Part shown: in pieces, positions 26,276-34,411 of the stretch
How positions within the stretch are numbered: the stretch's first letter is position 1
Layout: every line of letters starts with the position of its first letter
Assembly: GCA_003439945.1 (NCBI GenBank)
Contig: QVRM01001423.1
Location: 65,001 to 129,000, forward strand
Direction of reading: 5' to 3'
From: Dermanyssus gallinae
Taxonomy: Eukaryota > Arthropoda > Arachnida > Mesostigmata > Dermanyssidae
Length of the DNA: 64,000 bases
The notes under the pieces: model-generated
What the model saw: only the letters and a program-made list of their open reading frames with translations
What the model was told of the DNA's origin: nothing
Databases searched by the model: none
Translations under genes and position numbers: made by a program

Positions 26276-28771
26276 ACGCTTTATATAAACTATTAAAACA
26301 TATTTTGTCGAGCCAACTTGAAGTAAGCAGTTGTGTTAGCCTGCTTTAATAAGAGATAAGGGTAACAAATAATATCACACACAAGTCAACGGGCAGGCGG
26401 CACAGAAAGCCCTTACATAAATAACATTGTTTATAAGATCCACTAAATGCAGCAGTACCCTGCATCTACTGCCTGTTGCTGCTTTGCGACATGATAGCGA
26501 TGAACGTATGTATACATACAGTACAACGCAGAACGGCCAGCATAACGACACGCAATGTATGGCGCAATGTAGTAGTATATGTAATGAGCGAATTGTTCAC
26601 TTGCGCACTACGGAGTGAAGTGGTTGAATCTAATTAAACCGCCAGTAACTGAGAAGGTGCCTCAAAACTACAGGCCGACTTACAGAACACGGCGAACTCG
26701 GCAAATGTCATCGTCGGAGACCGGGTGACCAACTACGTTAGAACCGACGAACCTTACTGATTGTAAGCCGTGGCCTTATGAAGCCAATAGTCGCGTATGG
26801 TCGCACGAAAAAAGCCTAATCCGGGGCATTTGTATCTGCTGCGGGGCTTAGGTCTAGGTATATCAAGTGGGAGAAAATGGAGAACTCGTAGAGGAGAACT
26901 TACAAAAAGAAATATGAACCGCATTGGAAGGCTGGGAAGAAGGTCTAGGTATATTAAGAGGGAGAAAGTGGGGAACTCGTAGAGATGAACTTACAAACAG
27001 AAATATGAACCGCATTGGAAGGCTGGGAAGAAGGTCTAGGTATATTGAGTGGGAGAAAGTGGGAAACTCGTAGAGGAGAACTTACAAAAAGAAATATGAA
27101 CCGCATTGGAAGGCTGGGAAGAACAACGTGTGACCAGCAAAACATGCTACACCTAATTAATAAACTCGATGGAGCTGTGATCTGCGTCGCACAGCTCGTT
27201 CATCGAGTTTGGACAGCTCACAGAGCACGCAAACGCGAAGAAGCAAAGAAACAGACCCGAGCTGTCATCAGGGTGTACGTACCCTACTCTGTACTCTTTT
27301 GGTGGAGAGACTGAAACCGACTTCTTATCAACGTGAGAACTGATAAGGTTCTAGGGGGTATTGTAAAACGCACGAAGAAAATCATGGGCGATAAATGCGA
27401 GGCAGTTTCTCAGGCAGATGCTGTTTGTCTGCCTGTATAGGACGAGTGCGGTTTTGATTATAGGTGCTACTAGCTACTATGGGCTAAAGCCTAACAGTTA
27501 AGGCGGCACGACGAAGCTCGTACGCACGTTCACAGCTTTCACTTGTTGCAAGTGAGAAGCGATGATAGTAAATATGGTATGCCACGGTATCATGTACAGT
27601 AACTCCGTCATACTTGATGCACAGCGCCACCAGGTCAGGGTGGGTTGCTATGCATGCCGAGATCGCAAAAAAACGCAAATACTCTGATTTGGAGAGGACA
27701 TATCACTTCGTACCCGTCGCCATGGAAACGATGGGCTCGATCAGCAAGAGCAAAAGTATCTCAGGTCTGTAGTATGCTGATGAATAAACGCCACACGCCC
27801 TGCAAAAACGAACTTATACATCCTGGTGCGATACATACAATAGAACATTGAAATTGAATTAGGCTTTGCAGGTCACGTCTTAAGGGCTATATATATACAT
27901 ATATATAGTGCCTGAGACGTTAGATAATTCCGCTATACACAGCAACGAAATCCTTCTATCAACCTACGCTGAACATAACTGCTTTTCCAGAGGACGCAGC
28001 AGAAACCGTATTTATGACTGCGCAATACATCACAAATAAGGTCGCCATGTCCAGTAGACAGCGAGCAGCTCCACGGCGACTTCCAAACCGTTCTCAGTAC
28101 ATATTACGCGATCCCAAAGATCCTGCCGGTACTTACAGTATCAATTAACATTCCCTAGAGGTGGATTATACCGTTGCTCTTGCTCGTTGCACCGGACAAA
28201 CCCCTAATAAGATTATAGAGTTCTTGCAATTTTTCAAAAAATATAAATTGCAAGTTTTCGGCTGAGCACTCGTCTGCAGAAAATGGGTTCCTACACAGCC
28301 GAGCGAACGATTCACGTTGGAGTACGCTGTGTGCAAAATGCAAAGGTGCACTTGGAACGGTCCTCGTACTTAGATGCCGATTTTAGGCTTCAGTTTGATG
28401 TGTCATAGCGAACCCATAGCTGAGTTGTTTACGAAAACCTCAGGTATCAGTCTCATACTATAACTGTCAGCCTAAATCTCTCTGAGGCCGATCCAGACTT
28501 GTTCGATGTCGAATGCCTTAAAGTTCCCTGACGCCCAGTGCAGCAAGCTGTGTTCGATTCTCCTTTGATGAGAAGATATGGCCCAAAAATCTGAAGATTC
28601 CCTGTTGCAGAACAGAGCCAATTTCCAGCTGATATGAAAGCTTTTTTAAAGTAGCCACAAACTGTGGCACAGGAAGTGTATTTGTATGCTCTGCAAACTG
28701 TGGTAGAACGATAGTTAAATTATGTGTAACCGGCTTACAATAGTGATTTAAGCAAACAGCGGATACATTGA

Positions 28772-28808
<37 letters not shown>

Positions 28809-29035
28809 GTATACCGAGCAAGATGGCTTAGTGGCAAGGCCTTTGCCTTGCATTCGGGAGGCTTGGGTTCGAGACCCAAACCGGCCACTCTTAAAATGGT
28901 TTGCATGGATTAAACATCAGCCATGACATGAAAAAACCGTATACGGACAAAAGCCTTACGGAAAAACGTAAAAAAAAAATATATATATATATATATTTCG
29001 TTTTAGCTCAACTTAGAGCGCAAGTCTTATTAGTC

Positions 29036-29081
<46 letters not shown>

Positions 29082-29257
29082 GTGTGTGAGCGTCCGCATG
29101 CATGCACTCACACCATATGTTCCGAATCAATCATACGGAAGTCATCTCCTACCTGCAGGAGGGCCATCGAGAAGATGTTGATCGTCTGCAGCGCCCGCAC
29201 GTGACTTCGGGTTACTGTCGTCGTCGTCATCATCTTCATCATCATATGGCCCACCAT
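11389..29257 (-). CDS. MFS transporter, MFSD4/NaGLT1-like (eight coding exons)
   Basis: A predicted plasma-membrane solute carrier of the major facilitator superfamily. The best fit is the sodium-dependent glucose transporter 1 / MFSD4 group, which moves sugars or related small solutes; the substrate cannot be fixed from sequence. Coding exons are 29257-29153, 20979-20853, 18469-18311, 18087-17952, 15220-14847, 14563-14235, 12670-12392 and 11550-11389, totalling 1,671 nt (556 aa plus stop). Every intron is GT-AG with matching phase (0,1,1,2,1,0,0), strong internal evidence for one functional gene. The first helix GLVISVFGPSMLDL (from residue 36) and the block LVVACVLLKGISNAL (about 90-105) are typical of this group. 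The start is the first ATG after an in-frame TGA at about 29320-29318. Length is near the roughly 500 residues of relatives, with a longer basic loop in exon 5. Confidence 0.85.
11960..12250 (+). mobile_element. mariner relic in intron 7
   Basis: Begins with ATGAAAAGGTGCGAAACATC and continues with a stretch matching the terminal repeat of the mariner at 16889-17546. The interior reads HYFKSDTKRTSHNEDTRHH, a decayed version of the block after the first catalytic Asp in mariner transposases. Heavily deleted; no second terminal repeat was found. Confidence 0.5.
12392..12670 (-). CDS. MFS transporter exon 7 (residues 411-503)
   Basis: The acceptor is CGCACGCAG|GCGTTT, phase 0. Encodes AFLIITDFALLMAAVAFCA, then LLLGATCAPVYAAGTSFLV and NTGGLIPPFVIGPIIE, the helices 9-11 region that is well conserved in NaGLT1-like carriers. 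The donor is CCTGAG|GTAGGC, phase 0. Confidence 0.85.
14235..14563 (-). CDS. MFS transporter exon 6 (residues 301-410)
   Basis: The acceptor TTTTGCCAG|AGGCTG enters in phase 1 and joins exon 5. Encodes DSDVFFMCLLVYRFDQ, an acidic/polar segment, a hydrophobic helix (LVGTHCLMLLLILLCISRYL) and SIVLVSTFFTGFTLSRLASI, the start of the C-terminal six-helix half. The donor is CCCAAG|GTAGGC, phase 0. Confidence 0.85.
14847..15220 (-). CDS. MFS transporter exon 5 (residues 176-301)
   Basis: The acceptor CGCCGCCAG|CCATGTGG gives the phase 2 entry that exon 4 requires; the open frame extends further upstream to 15255, but that acceptor would break phase. Encodes an extracellular loop rich in Pro and Val, a helix IDIAFGVTAVLAVVLAASVV, and a long basic cytosolic loop with a five-Arg run. 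The donor TTAC|GTAGTG is phase 1. Confidence 0.8.
15453..16297. mobile_element. TA-flanked MITE (GGGTCTCCC family), copy 1
   Basis: Ends are imperfect inverted repeats of about 40 bp: CAGGGTCTCCCAGAATTCGT at the left and its complement at 16278-16297. The right end abuts a TA, and the element sits between (TA)n tracts inside intron 4 of the transporter. Interior parts such as the CAATCGCAGATTTAGT segment and TTTTTTCCAATGG are shared with copies at 44462-44928 and 60938-61412. This copy is longer (845 bp) because LINE-derived sequence interrupts it. TA target preference points to mobilisation by a Tc1/mariner transposase (inference). Confidence 0.7.
15690..15984 (-). pseudogene. LINE ORF2 C-terminal fragment inside the MITE
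   Basis: The minus strand reads LKSPDMAMAKIWNTLDNELR followed by ECTSLKLFK, then, past a stop, KWHHKL. The WNxLxxxLRxCxSLxxFK pattern is the standard C-terminus of many LINE reverse-transcriptase proteins. Upstream is NPPLRIPNTYRNYR. It appears only as a tail, so it is a severely 5'-truncated insertion. Family not assigned. Confidence 0.55.
16889..17546 (-). mobile_element. internally deleted mariner in intron 4
   Basis: About 55-bp inverted terminal repeats share ATGAAAAGGTRC and GTCGTAACAACCAAACCGGT at both ends. The minus strand encodes a transposase N-terminal helix-turn-helix piece (KGRECLSDDPIPGQ, then KMKDLVRCDRRDTMRTLRDA), matching the part of mariner transposases that precedes the catalytic domain. 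The catalytic domain is missing, so this is a 658-bp deletion derivative that could only be moved in trans. Confidence 0.65.
17952..18087 (-). CDS. MFS transporter exon 4 (residues 131-176)
   Basis: The acceptor is GTCTTGCAG|GTGTGTAC. Encodes VYVWLISLYPPSQGSAVVLQ, then HLMFGLGSLFGSML, the His-x-x-Phe-Gly-Leu-Gly helix that in this family follows the Trp-containing loop. The donor is a strong AACAG|GTGAGC, phase 2. No ORF of 60 codons or more marks this exon; it was found by frame and phase continuity. Confidence 0.85.
18311..18469 (-). CDS. MFS transporter exon 3 (residues 78-131)
   Basis: The acceptor follows a pyrimidine-rich tract (TTCTTTGCAG|CG). Encodes DWLYKHWNEK, the place of the MFS loop 2-3 basic motif, then helix 3 (LVVACVLLKGISNALVPQ) and helix 4 (YAHVVSLVCGVAMGCLEIG). 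The donor is ATCG|GTTTGT, phase 1. Confidence 0.85.
18899..18975. repeat. (TA)n microsatellite in intron 2
   Basis: About 65 bp of uninterrupted TA dinucleotides followed by a short (GA)n. One of the longest pure tracts in the window; in the transcribed strand of the transporter pre-mRNA it can fold on itself. Confidence 0.9.
19077..19186. repeat. small foldback (inverted-repeat) element in intron 2
   Basis: Left arm 19077-19111 (TTTTGTGTTCTGTTGACA ...) is an imperfect inverted repeat of 19153-19186 (... TGTCAACAAAACACAAAA) around a 40-bp spacer. The arms start with identical 10-mers and keep about 85% pairing. It is likely a remnant of a MITE or a TIR pair; no coding content. Confidence 0.5.
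19540..20475 (+). mobile_element. mariner relic in intron 2
   Basis: Transposase pieces in several frames: KVCAHWVPKKL-like text near 19890, and ITGEKNWCHHFEP at about 20010-20049, corresponding to the first catalytic block (normally TGDEtWxHHyeP) with Asp replaced by Lys. The downstream frame decays. The right end carries GTATCTTTTCATTTGAACAA, like the terminal repeat of the 16889 copy. The left end was not resolved. Non-functional. Confidence 0.6.
20853..20979 (-). CDS. MFS transporter exon 2 (residues 36-78)
   Basis: The acceptor is TTGTTGCAG|GGTCTC in phase 0. Encodes the rest of helix 1 (GLVISVFGPSMLDL), a short loop with DIEHVS, and helix 2 (YLSSSVTIGAMIGC). The donor is AGCT|GTAACT with one base left over, completing a Ser codon with exon 3. 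Confidence 0.85.
21150..22330 (-). mobile_element. mariner relic in intron 1
   Basis: The minus strand near 21760-21700 reads KKDESRLYGHGIETKVNS, the decayed GDESWvYgYDxETK first catalytic block of mariner transposases. Further pieces (HHLVLRS region near 21590-21560) follow. Frames are broken throughout. Terminal repeats not determined, so the limits are approximate. Confidence 0.5.
22560..22960 (+). other. unassigned coding-like stretch, possibly another DNA-transposon scrap
   Basis: The stretch is richer in GC than its flanks and reads protein-like in pieces (for example LRRAKSLHPNPQIISERSV and KDKPNRYEEKKDARLPEWKK) across frame changes. No family recognised. It lies between a mariner relic and the Tc1 element. 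Confidence 0.25.
23144..24724 (+). mobile_element. Tc1-like transposon with about 210-bp inverted repeats
   Basis: A 1,581-bp element flanked by TA on both sides within (TA)n tracts. The ends read CAGTCCCTGAAAAAAATATA at the left and, inverted, CAGTCCCCGAAAAAAATATA at the right. The inverted repeats are unusually long, about 23144-23352 and 24512-24724, with repeated inner blocks (ACATGCTCA, GTAACAGCGG), fitting the IR/DR type of Tc1 elements. Length and coding layout are normal for Tc1. The transposase inside is broken. It is inserted in intron 1 of the transporter in antisense orientation. Confidence 0.85.
23420..24440 (+). pseudogene. Tc1 transposase, inactivated
   Basis: An N-terminal piece reads KNIGLSNRKISRQLRR (helix-turn-helix). 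The catalytic part is a single frame from 23966: KEKRILSKRHSGGGSVVIWA, then FVFTHDNAPAYTNR (second catalytic Asp in HDNAP) and ALSPDFNMIQNVWS, where the third catalytic residue, expected as ENVW (Glu) in Tc1 proteins, appears as Gln. FNFDESDRCNYY marks the first block, with stops just before it. At least three stops and a lost active-site residue make it non-functional. Confidence 0.75.
25540..25710 (+). repeat. single diverged copy of the 91-bp unit
   Basis: Positions about 25622-25682 (GGAACTCGTAGAGGAGAACT ... GCATTGGAAGGCTGGGAAGA) match one unit of the tandem array at 26851-27123, including the following bases GTG-CCAGCAAAA. It lies in an 80-codon frame (ETPHVRNLLAAHLFEARRDI and onward) of unknown origin. 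Confidence 0.5.
26028..26275. repeat. compound (TA)n / TATAGATA microsatellite, 250 bp
   Basis: Nearly pure A/T for 250 bp, with irregular AGATATA and TTATAATA interruptions, in intron 1 of the transporter. The largest simple repeat in the window. Confidence 0.9.
26851..27123. repeat. tandem repeat, 3 x 91 bp
   Basis: Three consecutive units begin GGTCTAGGTATAT at 26851, 26942 and 27033 and end GGCTGGGAAGAA. Units differ at a few positions. Because 91 is not a multiple of three the repeat cannot be read as one protein repeat, although RRGELTKRNMNRIGRLGR appears in each unit in a different frame. Confidence 0.85.
27655..27780 (+). pseudogene. scrap of RLE-retrotransposon C-terminus
   Basis: Around 27671-27770 the plus strand reads RKYSDLERTYHFVPVAMETM followed by GSISKSK, equivalent to KYADLSRAHHFLPFAFETMG in the element at 6910-8007. 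It is the segment after the WDATV motif. No more of the element is visible. Confidence 0.6.
28806..28978 (+). repeat. tRNA-derived SINE, copy 1
   Basis: The head has a perfect box A TGGCTTAGTGG (about 28823) and box B GGTTCGAGACC (about 28867), so RNA polymerase III could initiate here. The body continues to AAAGCCTTACGGAAAAACGT and an A-run at 28969-28978 that runs straight into (TA)n. A second copy is at 37822-37944 on the other strand. It sits in intron 1, 100-350 bp from exon 1 of the transporter. Confidence 0.7.
29153..29257 (-). CDS. MFS transporter exon 1 (residues 1-35)
   Basis: Starts with ATG at 29257 and encodes a Met- and Thr-rich cytosolic N-terminus, then ALQTINIFSMALLQ, the first half of helix 1. 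The donor reads CAG|GTAGGA after a complete codon (phase 0), matching exon 2. Methionine and threonine runs come from an ATG/ACG microsatellite-like stretch. An alternative upstream non-ATG start is unlikely because a TGA is in frame 60 bp upstream. Confidence 0.8.
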
Positions 29258-30410
29258 CGTCACGGCGACGTTGACGGAGCTGGCAGCCCGACAGCTGCTC
29301 GACACGTCACGAGACGTTCACCAGGACGTCGCGTCGGTTTTTTGTTGTTGCTAGAAGAAGAAACACGTTGACGATAAATAACATCGGCGGGGCGTCCTCG
29401 CGAGACGCGCGCGCTCACACGCGCTTTCACGAAGTGCTGTCTCGCATGAGGCACACGCGCCCTCACGAAGTGCTGTCTCGCACGAGGCACACTGTCTCTC
29501 ACGAAGTCCGCACACGACTCGCGTTGCACCACCGCTGCGCTACACCGCTGTCTGTCCAGCTAGGCTCGACAACAGGCCTCACCACCACCAGCCACCAGCC
29601 ACGAGATCTCTACGAGACTCGACACGAAATTTGTTTTCCGACAACAAAACAACACAGCCAGCCAGCCATCAATCAATGGTCAGGCCACCACCACCACCGC
29701 CGCTGGCCGCGTCGAAAGCGTCGTTGCGGAATAAATGAACGTCACGTCACATCACTTCAGCGGCAATTGTGCGTACGCCCACTCATTGTGCCGCCGGTGA
29801 ACTTGAGTTCGAATTGCACCGCTTGCTGAAGAAAAAGCCGCTATCGCAGAAGCAGTAGCAGCAGCAACAGCAGCTGTTGCTGACCGTTCGACAGACAGTT
29901 AGTCACAACACTGAAAGCCGGCGTCTATGTTCTCGTCTGCGGCGTGCCAGCGTCACAATCCTTCCTGTGGATCCTTGTGGTGGTGGTATTCATGATGTGG
30001 CATTGTGTGGCATTGGTCGGTGCTACACGGCTTGTCCATGTGTCGTTGTTCCTCTACACTTTTATTCTCTTTTTTTGATGCTATTTCTTCTTAAACTCAT
30101 CTCGTGGCTGCTGCTGTTCTCCGTGTTGTTTCGGTGTCACTCAGCAGACCTCGACCTCAACGTTCAGAGCTCTAAACACGTTTTGAAGTGGCCATTACCA
30201 ACACCGCACCGTGTCCCTTGTGCGCATACGCAACGTGTATGTAGAAGAGCATGTGTTGATTTAATTTTTTTTGCTGTTCATGAAGGGACGATGGTGAATG
30301 AAGGTAGTCGAGTTAAACGCACAAACATGCAACACATATGACAAAGCAGTACAAAGACAAAGCGGATATAGAAGAACGCTCTCTTTCTTAAATTGTAAAT
30401 ATGATGTTTC
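29258..30410 (-). promoter_or_regulatory. GC-rich 5' region of the transporter gene (putative promoter/5' UTR)
   Basis: Immediately upstream of the transporter start codon the DNA switches to GC-rich, with many CACGAAGT, CACGCG and CAG/CAA runs and no TE signature. That is what a 5' UTR or promoter looks like here, but no TATA box, Inr or splice signal could be fixed. ORFs on the plus strand across it lack any domain. Confidence 0.3.
29427..29510. repeat. 36-bp tandem repeat, about 2.3 units
   Basis: TCACGAAGTGCTGTCTCGCA starts at 29427 and 29463; a shortened third start (TCACGAAGT) is at 29499. It lies in the GC-rich region upstream of the transporter. Confidence 0.7.
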
Positions 30411-30424
30411 AATAATATATATAT

Positions 30425-30476
<52 letters not shown>

Positions 30477-31974
30477 GTCTCAGTGGTGTATGATTAAGTA
30501 AAGCATGAGAGACGACTCTCGCGTAAAGGCTCAAGGCAAAGTAAAGTCTAAGGCAGGCCTAACTTTGCTAGCCGGCCGCCGCCGGGTGCCATTGTCGAAG
30601 TAGTAGTGATGATGTTTGTGAAAGCGAACCACCAACAATTGTAGATGGGGGTGGGGGTGTAGCAACAATTTAGAAACAAATAGACAATTATATTCGTAGT
30701 GTGTAGAGCAGAGCCGAGCCAAGCGTCCACATAGGCGCGGAAGGCGATAAATGCCCTGCCTGCTGTTGCTGCCGCTGCTGCTAAAATATGTGCGACCGAC
30801 TTGATCACTCACCACTAAGGACGTGTTTGTGATCCATTAGACTCATTGTTTCTGCTACTGCTGCTGCTGCTACTGTTACCACGATTACATAACAATTGGA
30901 CATCAAAGATTGCGAAGGCCTCTCAAAATAAGAGGTCGACAGCGGACTTGTTCAGTTCAGGTCGTGTGACAATTGTGATGCTCTGATGACGATAATGAGG
31001 CCGGCAATCGGAGGGCCATATATGTGATAGCACGCCAACAACAACAACAACAACAACAACAACACAAAGACCACAATCATGCGACAATCTCACCAAACTA
31101 AAAAGTCAATTCTCACCAAACTACAAAGTCGAGGAATGGCTGGACACTGCTGAAAATGCTTATGCGACATATAGTGCAGCTGGCCTACACAGTAAGCAGC
31201 GCGAATGCTACAGCCGAATGACAGAACACGCCTGCTTCTCTCGGCCTCGTTCGAGTCTGCACATCGCGACGAAAGCTCGTGATTTTGCACTGCATTCTAG
31301 CGCGAAAGCACGAAAAGGCCGGCGAGTCCCCCCGTCTAAACTCGTCGCCGGGAACTACACGTATTTACTGAAGGGTGAAATCAAGCTACCGGAGTTCGTT
31401 AATTTCGTCGTCATTGTCGTTGTTCGCCGGTGCTATGTTACGCTGACTGTATATCATCATTGATGTCGCTGTTGTTGTTGTTGCTGTCTTCGTTATCATC
31501 GGTATTAAAGGATCGTTGTCGTTGTTGTGATATGGCAACACACACACACACAAATTCAGTTTTCTCTCACAACTAATATTGATTCGAAAAAAACTAAAAC
31601 AACAACAAGTCAAGCCCAACAGCAACAATAACAACAACACCACTCCAACAACAGCTACAACAGTAGAGGCAGACACGGGCGATAACCTGGCATTTCTGCA
31701 AAATGTCCTTAATTGTTGCAATTGTTAAACATGTGTATTATGGACATTTTAATTCATGTCATGACACATTAGCTCATTTAAATACATTTGCCGTCCGGAG
31801 TGGTCAATCCCATAATGAAAAGAACAACGTCAAGACGAACAAAAACAGCGACAATAGCAGTCATCAGCAACTGTCAGCATCAACGACACAACTCCCGGGC
31901 GGTCATCATATTTGATCGATACACGCGACACCTGCACCAGAGTCGTCTTAGACCTCAACAATGAAGAAATACCT
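30411..31974. other. microsatellite-rich non-coding region
   Basis: Contains (TA)n then (GA)n at about 30414-30476, (CAA)n at 31037-31062, and CAA/CAG/TTG-type trinucleotide patches on both strands. No exon supported. Confidence 0.5.
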
Positions 31975-32065
31975 CAGGTTAAGAGCCAAACCCGTAGGGG
32001 ACGGAGGATAGTCTAGAATTAAAAACAACCTCCTTAAAAAATTAAGTTTTTAATTCTAGACCTCA
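31975..32065 (+). repeat. SINE tail-family copy
   Basis: Carries the shared block AACCCGTAGGGGACGGAGGA then TAGTCTAGAATTAAAAACAA and CCTCC, also found at 32365-32410 and 35065-35118. It is followed by an inverted piece of itself (TTTTTAATTCTAGAC). Confidence 0.6.
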
Positions 32066-32129
32066 ACATGTCCAACCCTCGGTGATATACCTCACGGTTC
32101 CAAGCCATTATTTTTTTTAATTCTAGACT

Positions 32130-32412
32130 AGTGCTGACGTGGTCTAGGGAGTTCGGTGCGCTATTGATGGTGGTTGTCATCAACCGGGGTGTCGCAGGTT
32201 TGATGCCTGTTGCTGATCGAATTTGGTTTGAGCGATGCTTATCGAGAATAGATGATAAATCGGTTATCCGCAAAGCGTGCTGCCACTAGAACTGCTGGGG
32301 AAACCCTCGCTATCTCAACATGTCCAGCCGTCGGTGCATTGAAGGTATGCCTCACGGTGAGTGCCCCAACCCGTAGGAGACGGAGGATAGTCTACAATTG
32401 AAAACAACTTCC
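32130..32412 (+). repeat. tRNA-headed SINE, longest copy
   Basis: The head at about 32137-32220 has TGGTCTAGGGAG (box-A-like) and GGTTTGATGCC (box-B-like). It is followed by a roughly 100-bp body, then the tail GTGCATTGAAGGTATGCCTC with ACGG, and AACCCGTAGGAGACGGAGGA and the AATTGAAAACAAC end. A minus-strand match to the head is at 367-390, and tail-only copies lie at 31975-32065 and 35036-35118. Confidence 0.6.
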
Positions 32413-33597
32413 TTTAAAAGTTTTTTTAATTCTAGACTAGAAGCGCACTCAGACAACTATATGCGGTCTAGCTGGCTGGCTGAATCGGTGAGTGGGAGTT
32501 TCAATGTGATCAGCTGGAACAGCACCACTTGCCAAAGCTTGCGTAGCAGTCGAGTACAGCGAGGTAATACGAACGTGTGGTTAGTGATGGTAGTTGAAGT
32601 CGAACTCTTTAGTTAGTAGGTTGTGTAGCAGGCGAACCTCTATGTTGTAGTAGGAACTAAACAGAAATACGTGGTGGTAAAATGTACAAACAACAAAAAA
32701 TAACTTTTTGTGGTAAAATGTACAAACAACAGTGTGAACTTCTTCGTAGTCAGATCGAAGCCATACTACCTGGAGGAGGCGGGTCAGAGAGAAGGCGTTG
32801 ATCACTAGCAGCGTCTGCACTACCTAGGTAAAAAATTGTGTAGAAGTAGAACTTAACGGCATTAACGGCGTAAGGGTAGCGTAGAAGTTGTAGAGTAGAA
32901 GTGAAAAATATTGGAGTAGTAATCGTACATACACGATCAGTGGAACCTGACGACCATTTGGGAATAATTAAAATTTGGAAACTCAAGTAATTAAAATTTG
33001 GAAAGTCAATTGCTTGTTGGCGGCTACCAATCAGGAAACCATAACATCAGCAGTAGCAGCAGCAACAACAATGACACTATAACGGTAAAAAAATAAACAA
33101 ATACCAGCGACAACAAAAATAGACCCACCAATTACAATAATTAGGCGAGAAGTATTGGCGCGGGCAGCGGTGGTCACAGCAACAACAACAACGCAAACAG
33201 TAACAATAACCAACTCTCAAAGATAGCAAAAATATTGTAACGCCGCTAACGCGATCAACAGCAAAACCACGACAGGCAAAAGCCACTACCACCTTCACGA
33301 CCACCACCAACCACTGCAGCGGCCATGATGATGCTGAGGATGATGATGATGATCATCATCATCATCGTCATACACATAGAACAATCAGCATCTGTAACAA
33401 CGCTAGCACTCACTCACTAACTAACTAGTTACTTCTACTGCCGCCTATGTGGACGACTGACACCCATCGACCGAACATCATATTGACTCACTGAATGAGT
33501 GTCAGACAGTTACTGCAGTAGCAACAGCAATAGCAGCATGCCTGGCAGCATGGTGTCCGTCGCCGGCTTGCGGAAGTATCAACACAGCTGCAATACG
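32413..33597. other. non-coding, low-complexity patches
   Basis: Holds a 27-bp direct repeat (TGGTAAAATGTACAAACAAC at about 32672 and 32711), CAA/CAG patches near 33045-33070 and 33178-33200, and an ATG/CAT-type patch at 33325-33370. No exon recognised. Confidence 0.5.
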
Positions 33598-33830
33598 TGG
33601 CTCTGTCTCTCTCTCTCTCCCCGCCTCCCCATATCTCACACGTTTCCCTGTTTCTCCCTCTAATGTCTTCCCTCTCTCTGTGTGTCTAACGTTCTCTCTC
33701 CTTTTCCGCTTCTCTCTAGTGTGTTCTCTCTAACGTTTCCCTCTCTCTATATTTAACGTGGTTTCTCTCTCTCTCTCGCATTATTTCTCGCTCGCTCTAA
33801 CGTTTTCTCTCTCCATCACGTTCTAAAGCT
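33598..33830. repeat. polypyrimidine (CT)n-rich tract
   Basis: Over 230 bp dominated by TCTC with interspersed TAACGTTT units (GTCTAACGTTCTC, TCTAACGTTTCC, TCTAACGTTTTC). The TAACGTT spacing suggests a decayed tandem repeat. A GA-rich counterpart is at 35217-35515. Confidence 0.75.
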
Positions 33831-34001
33831 ATATATATATATATATACATATTGCCACCCGCTCTAACGTTCTCAATTGATTGTCATATCTGGCTCCATC
33901 TTGGTCTCGATCGAGGTGGCTCGTTCGTTCGTCCGTTTGTGTGCTTGTCCTCTGTTTATAGATTTGGGTTTTTAACGTCTCGTTTAACGTGCAATACTTG
34001 C

Positions 34002-34032
<31 letters not shown>

Positions 34033-34368
34033 CATCAAGTGGATGATGATGTGGCGCTGGCTAAAAGTCAGTGACGTCAAGTGAAATGATGATAAAGTGC
34101 TGACGGCTGATACGATCATGGTGATCGCGCTGCTGGTTATGGTTATGTGAGAGATGGAGATGAAGCCATGTGGGATGATGGTTGAGGTTTGTGATGGTAG
34201 TAGTGATGGCATTGTTATGATGATCTCGCCTTACCTGACGGAGCTTGACGACGGAGAAAAGGCGGCTGGTGCTCTTTGGCCTGGGCTAGACATGACGTTA
34301 CCAACAAAGCTTTATTGAAAGAATAAATGAGAATGATCGTTTCGTATAATATATACATACATACACCT

Positions 34369-34411
<43 letters not shown>

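Noticed and set aside
28806..28890. Functional tRNA gene
   Set aside because: A and B boxes are excellent, but the acceptor stem does not close, a second copy exists at 37822-37944 and both end in A-tails, so it is a SINE.
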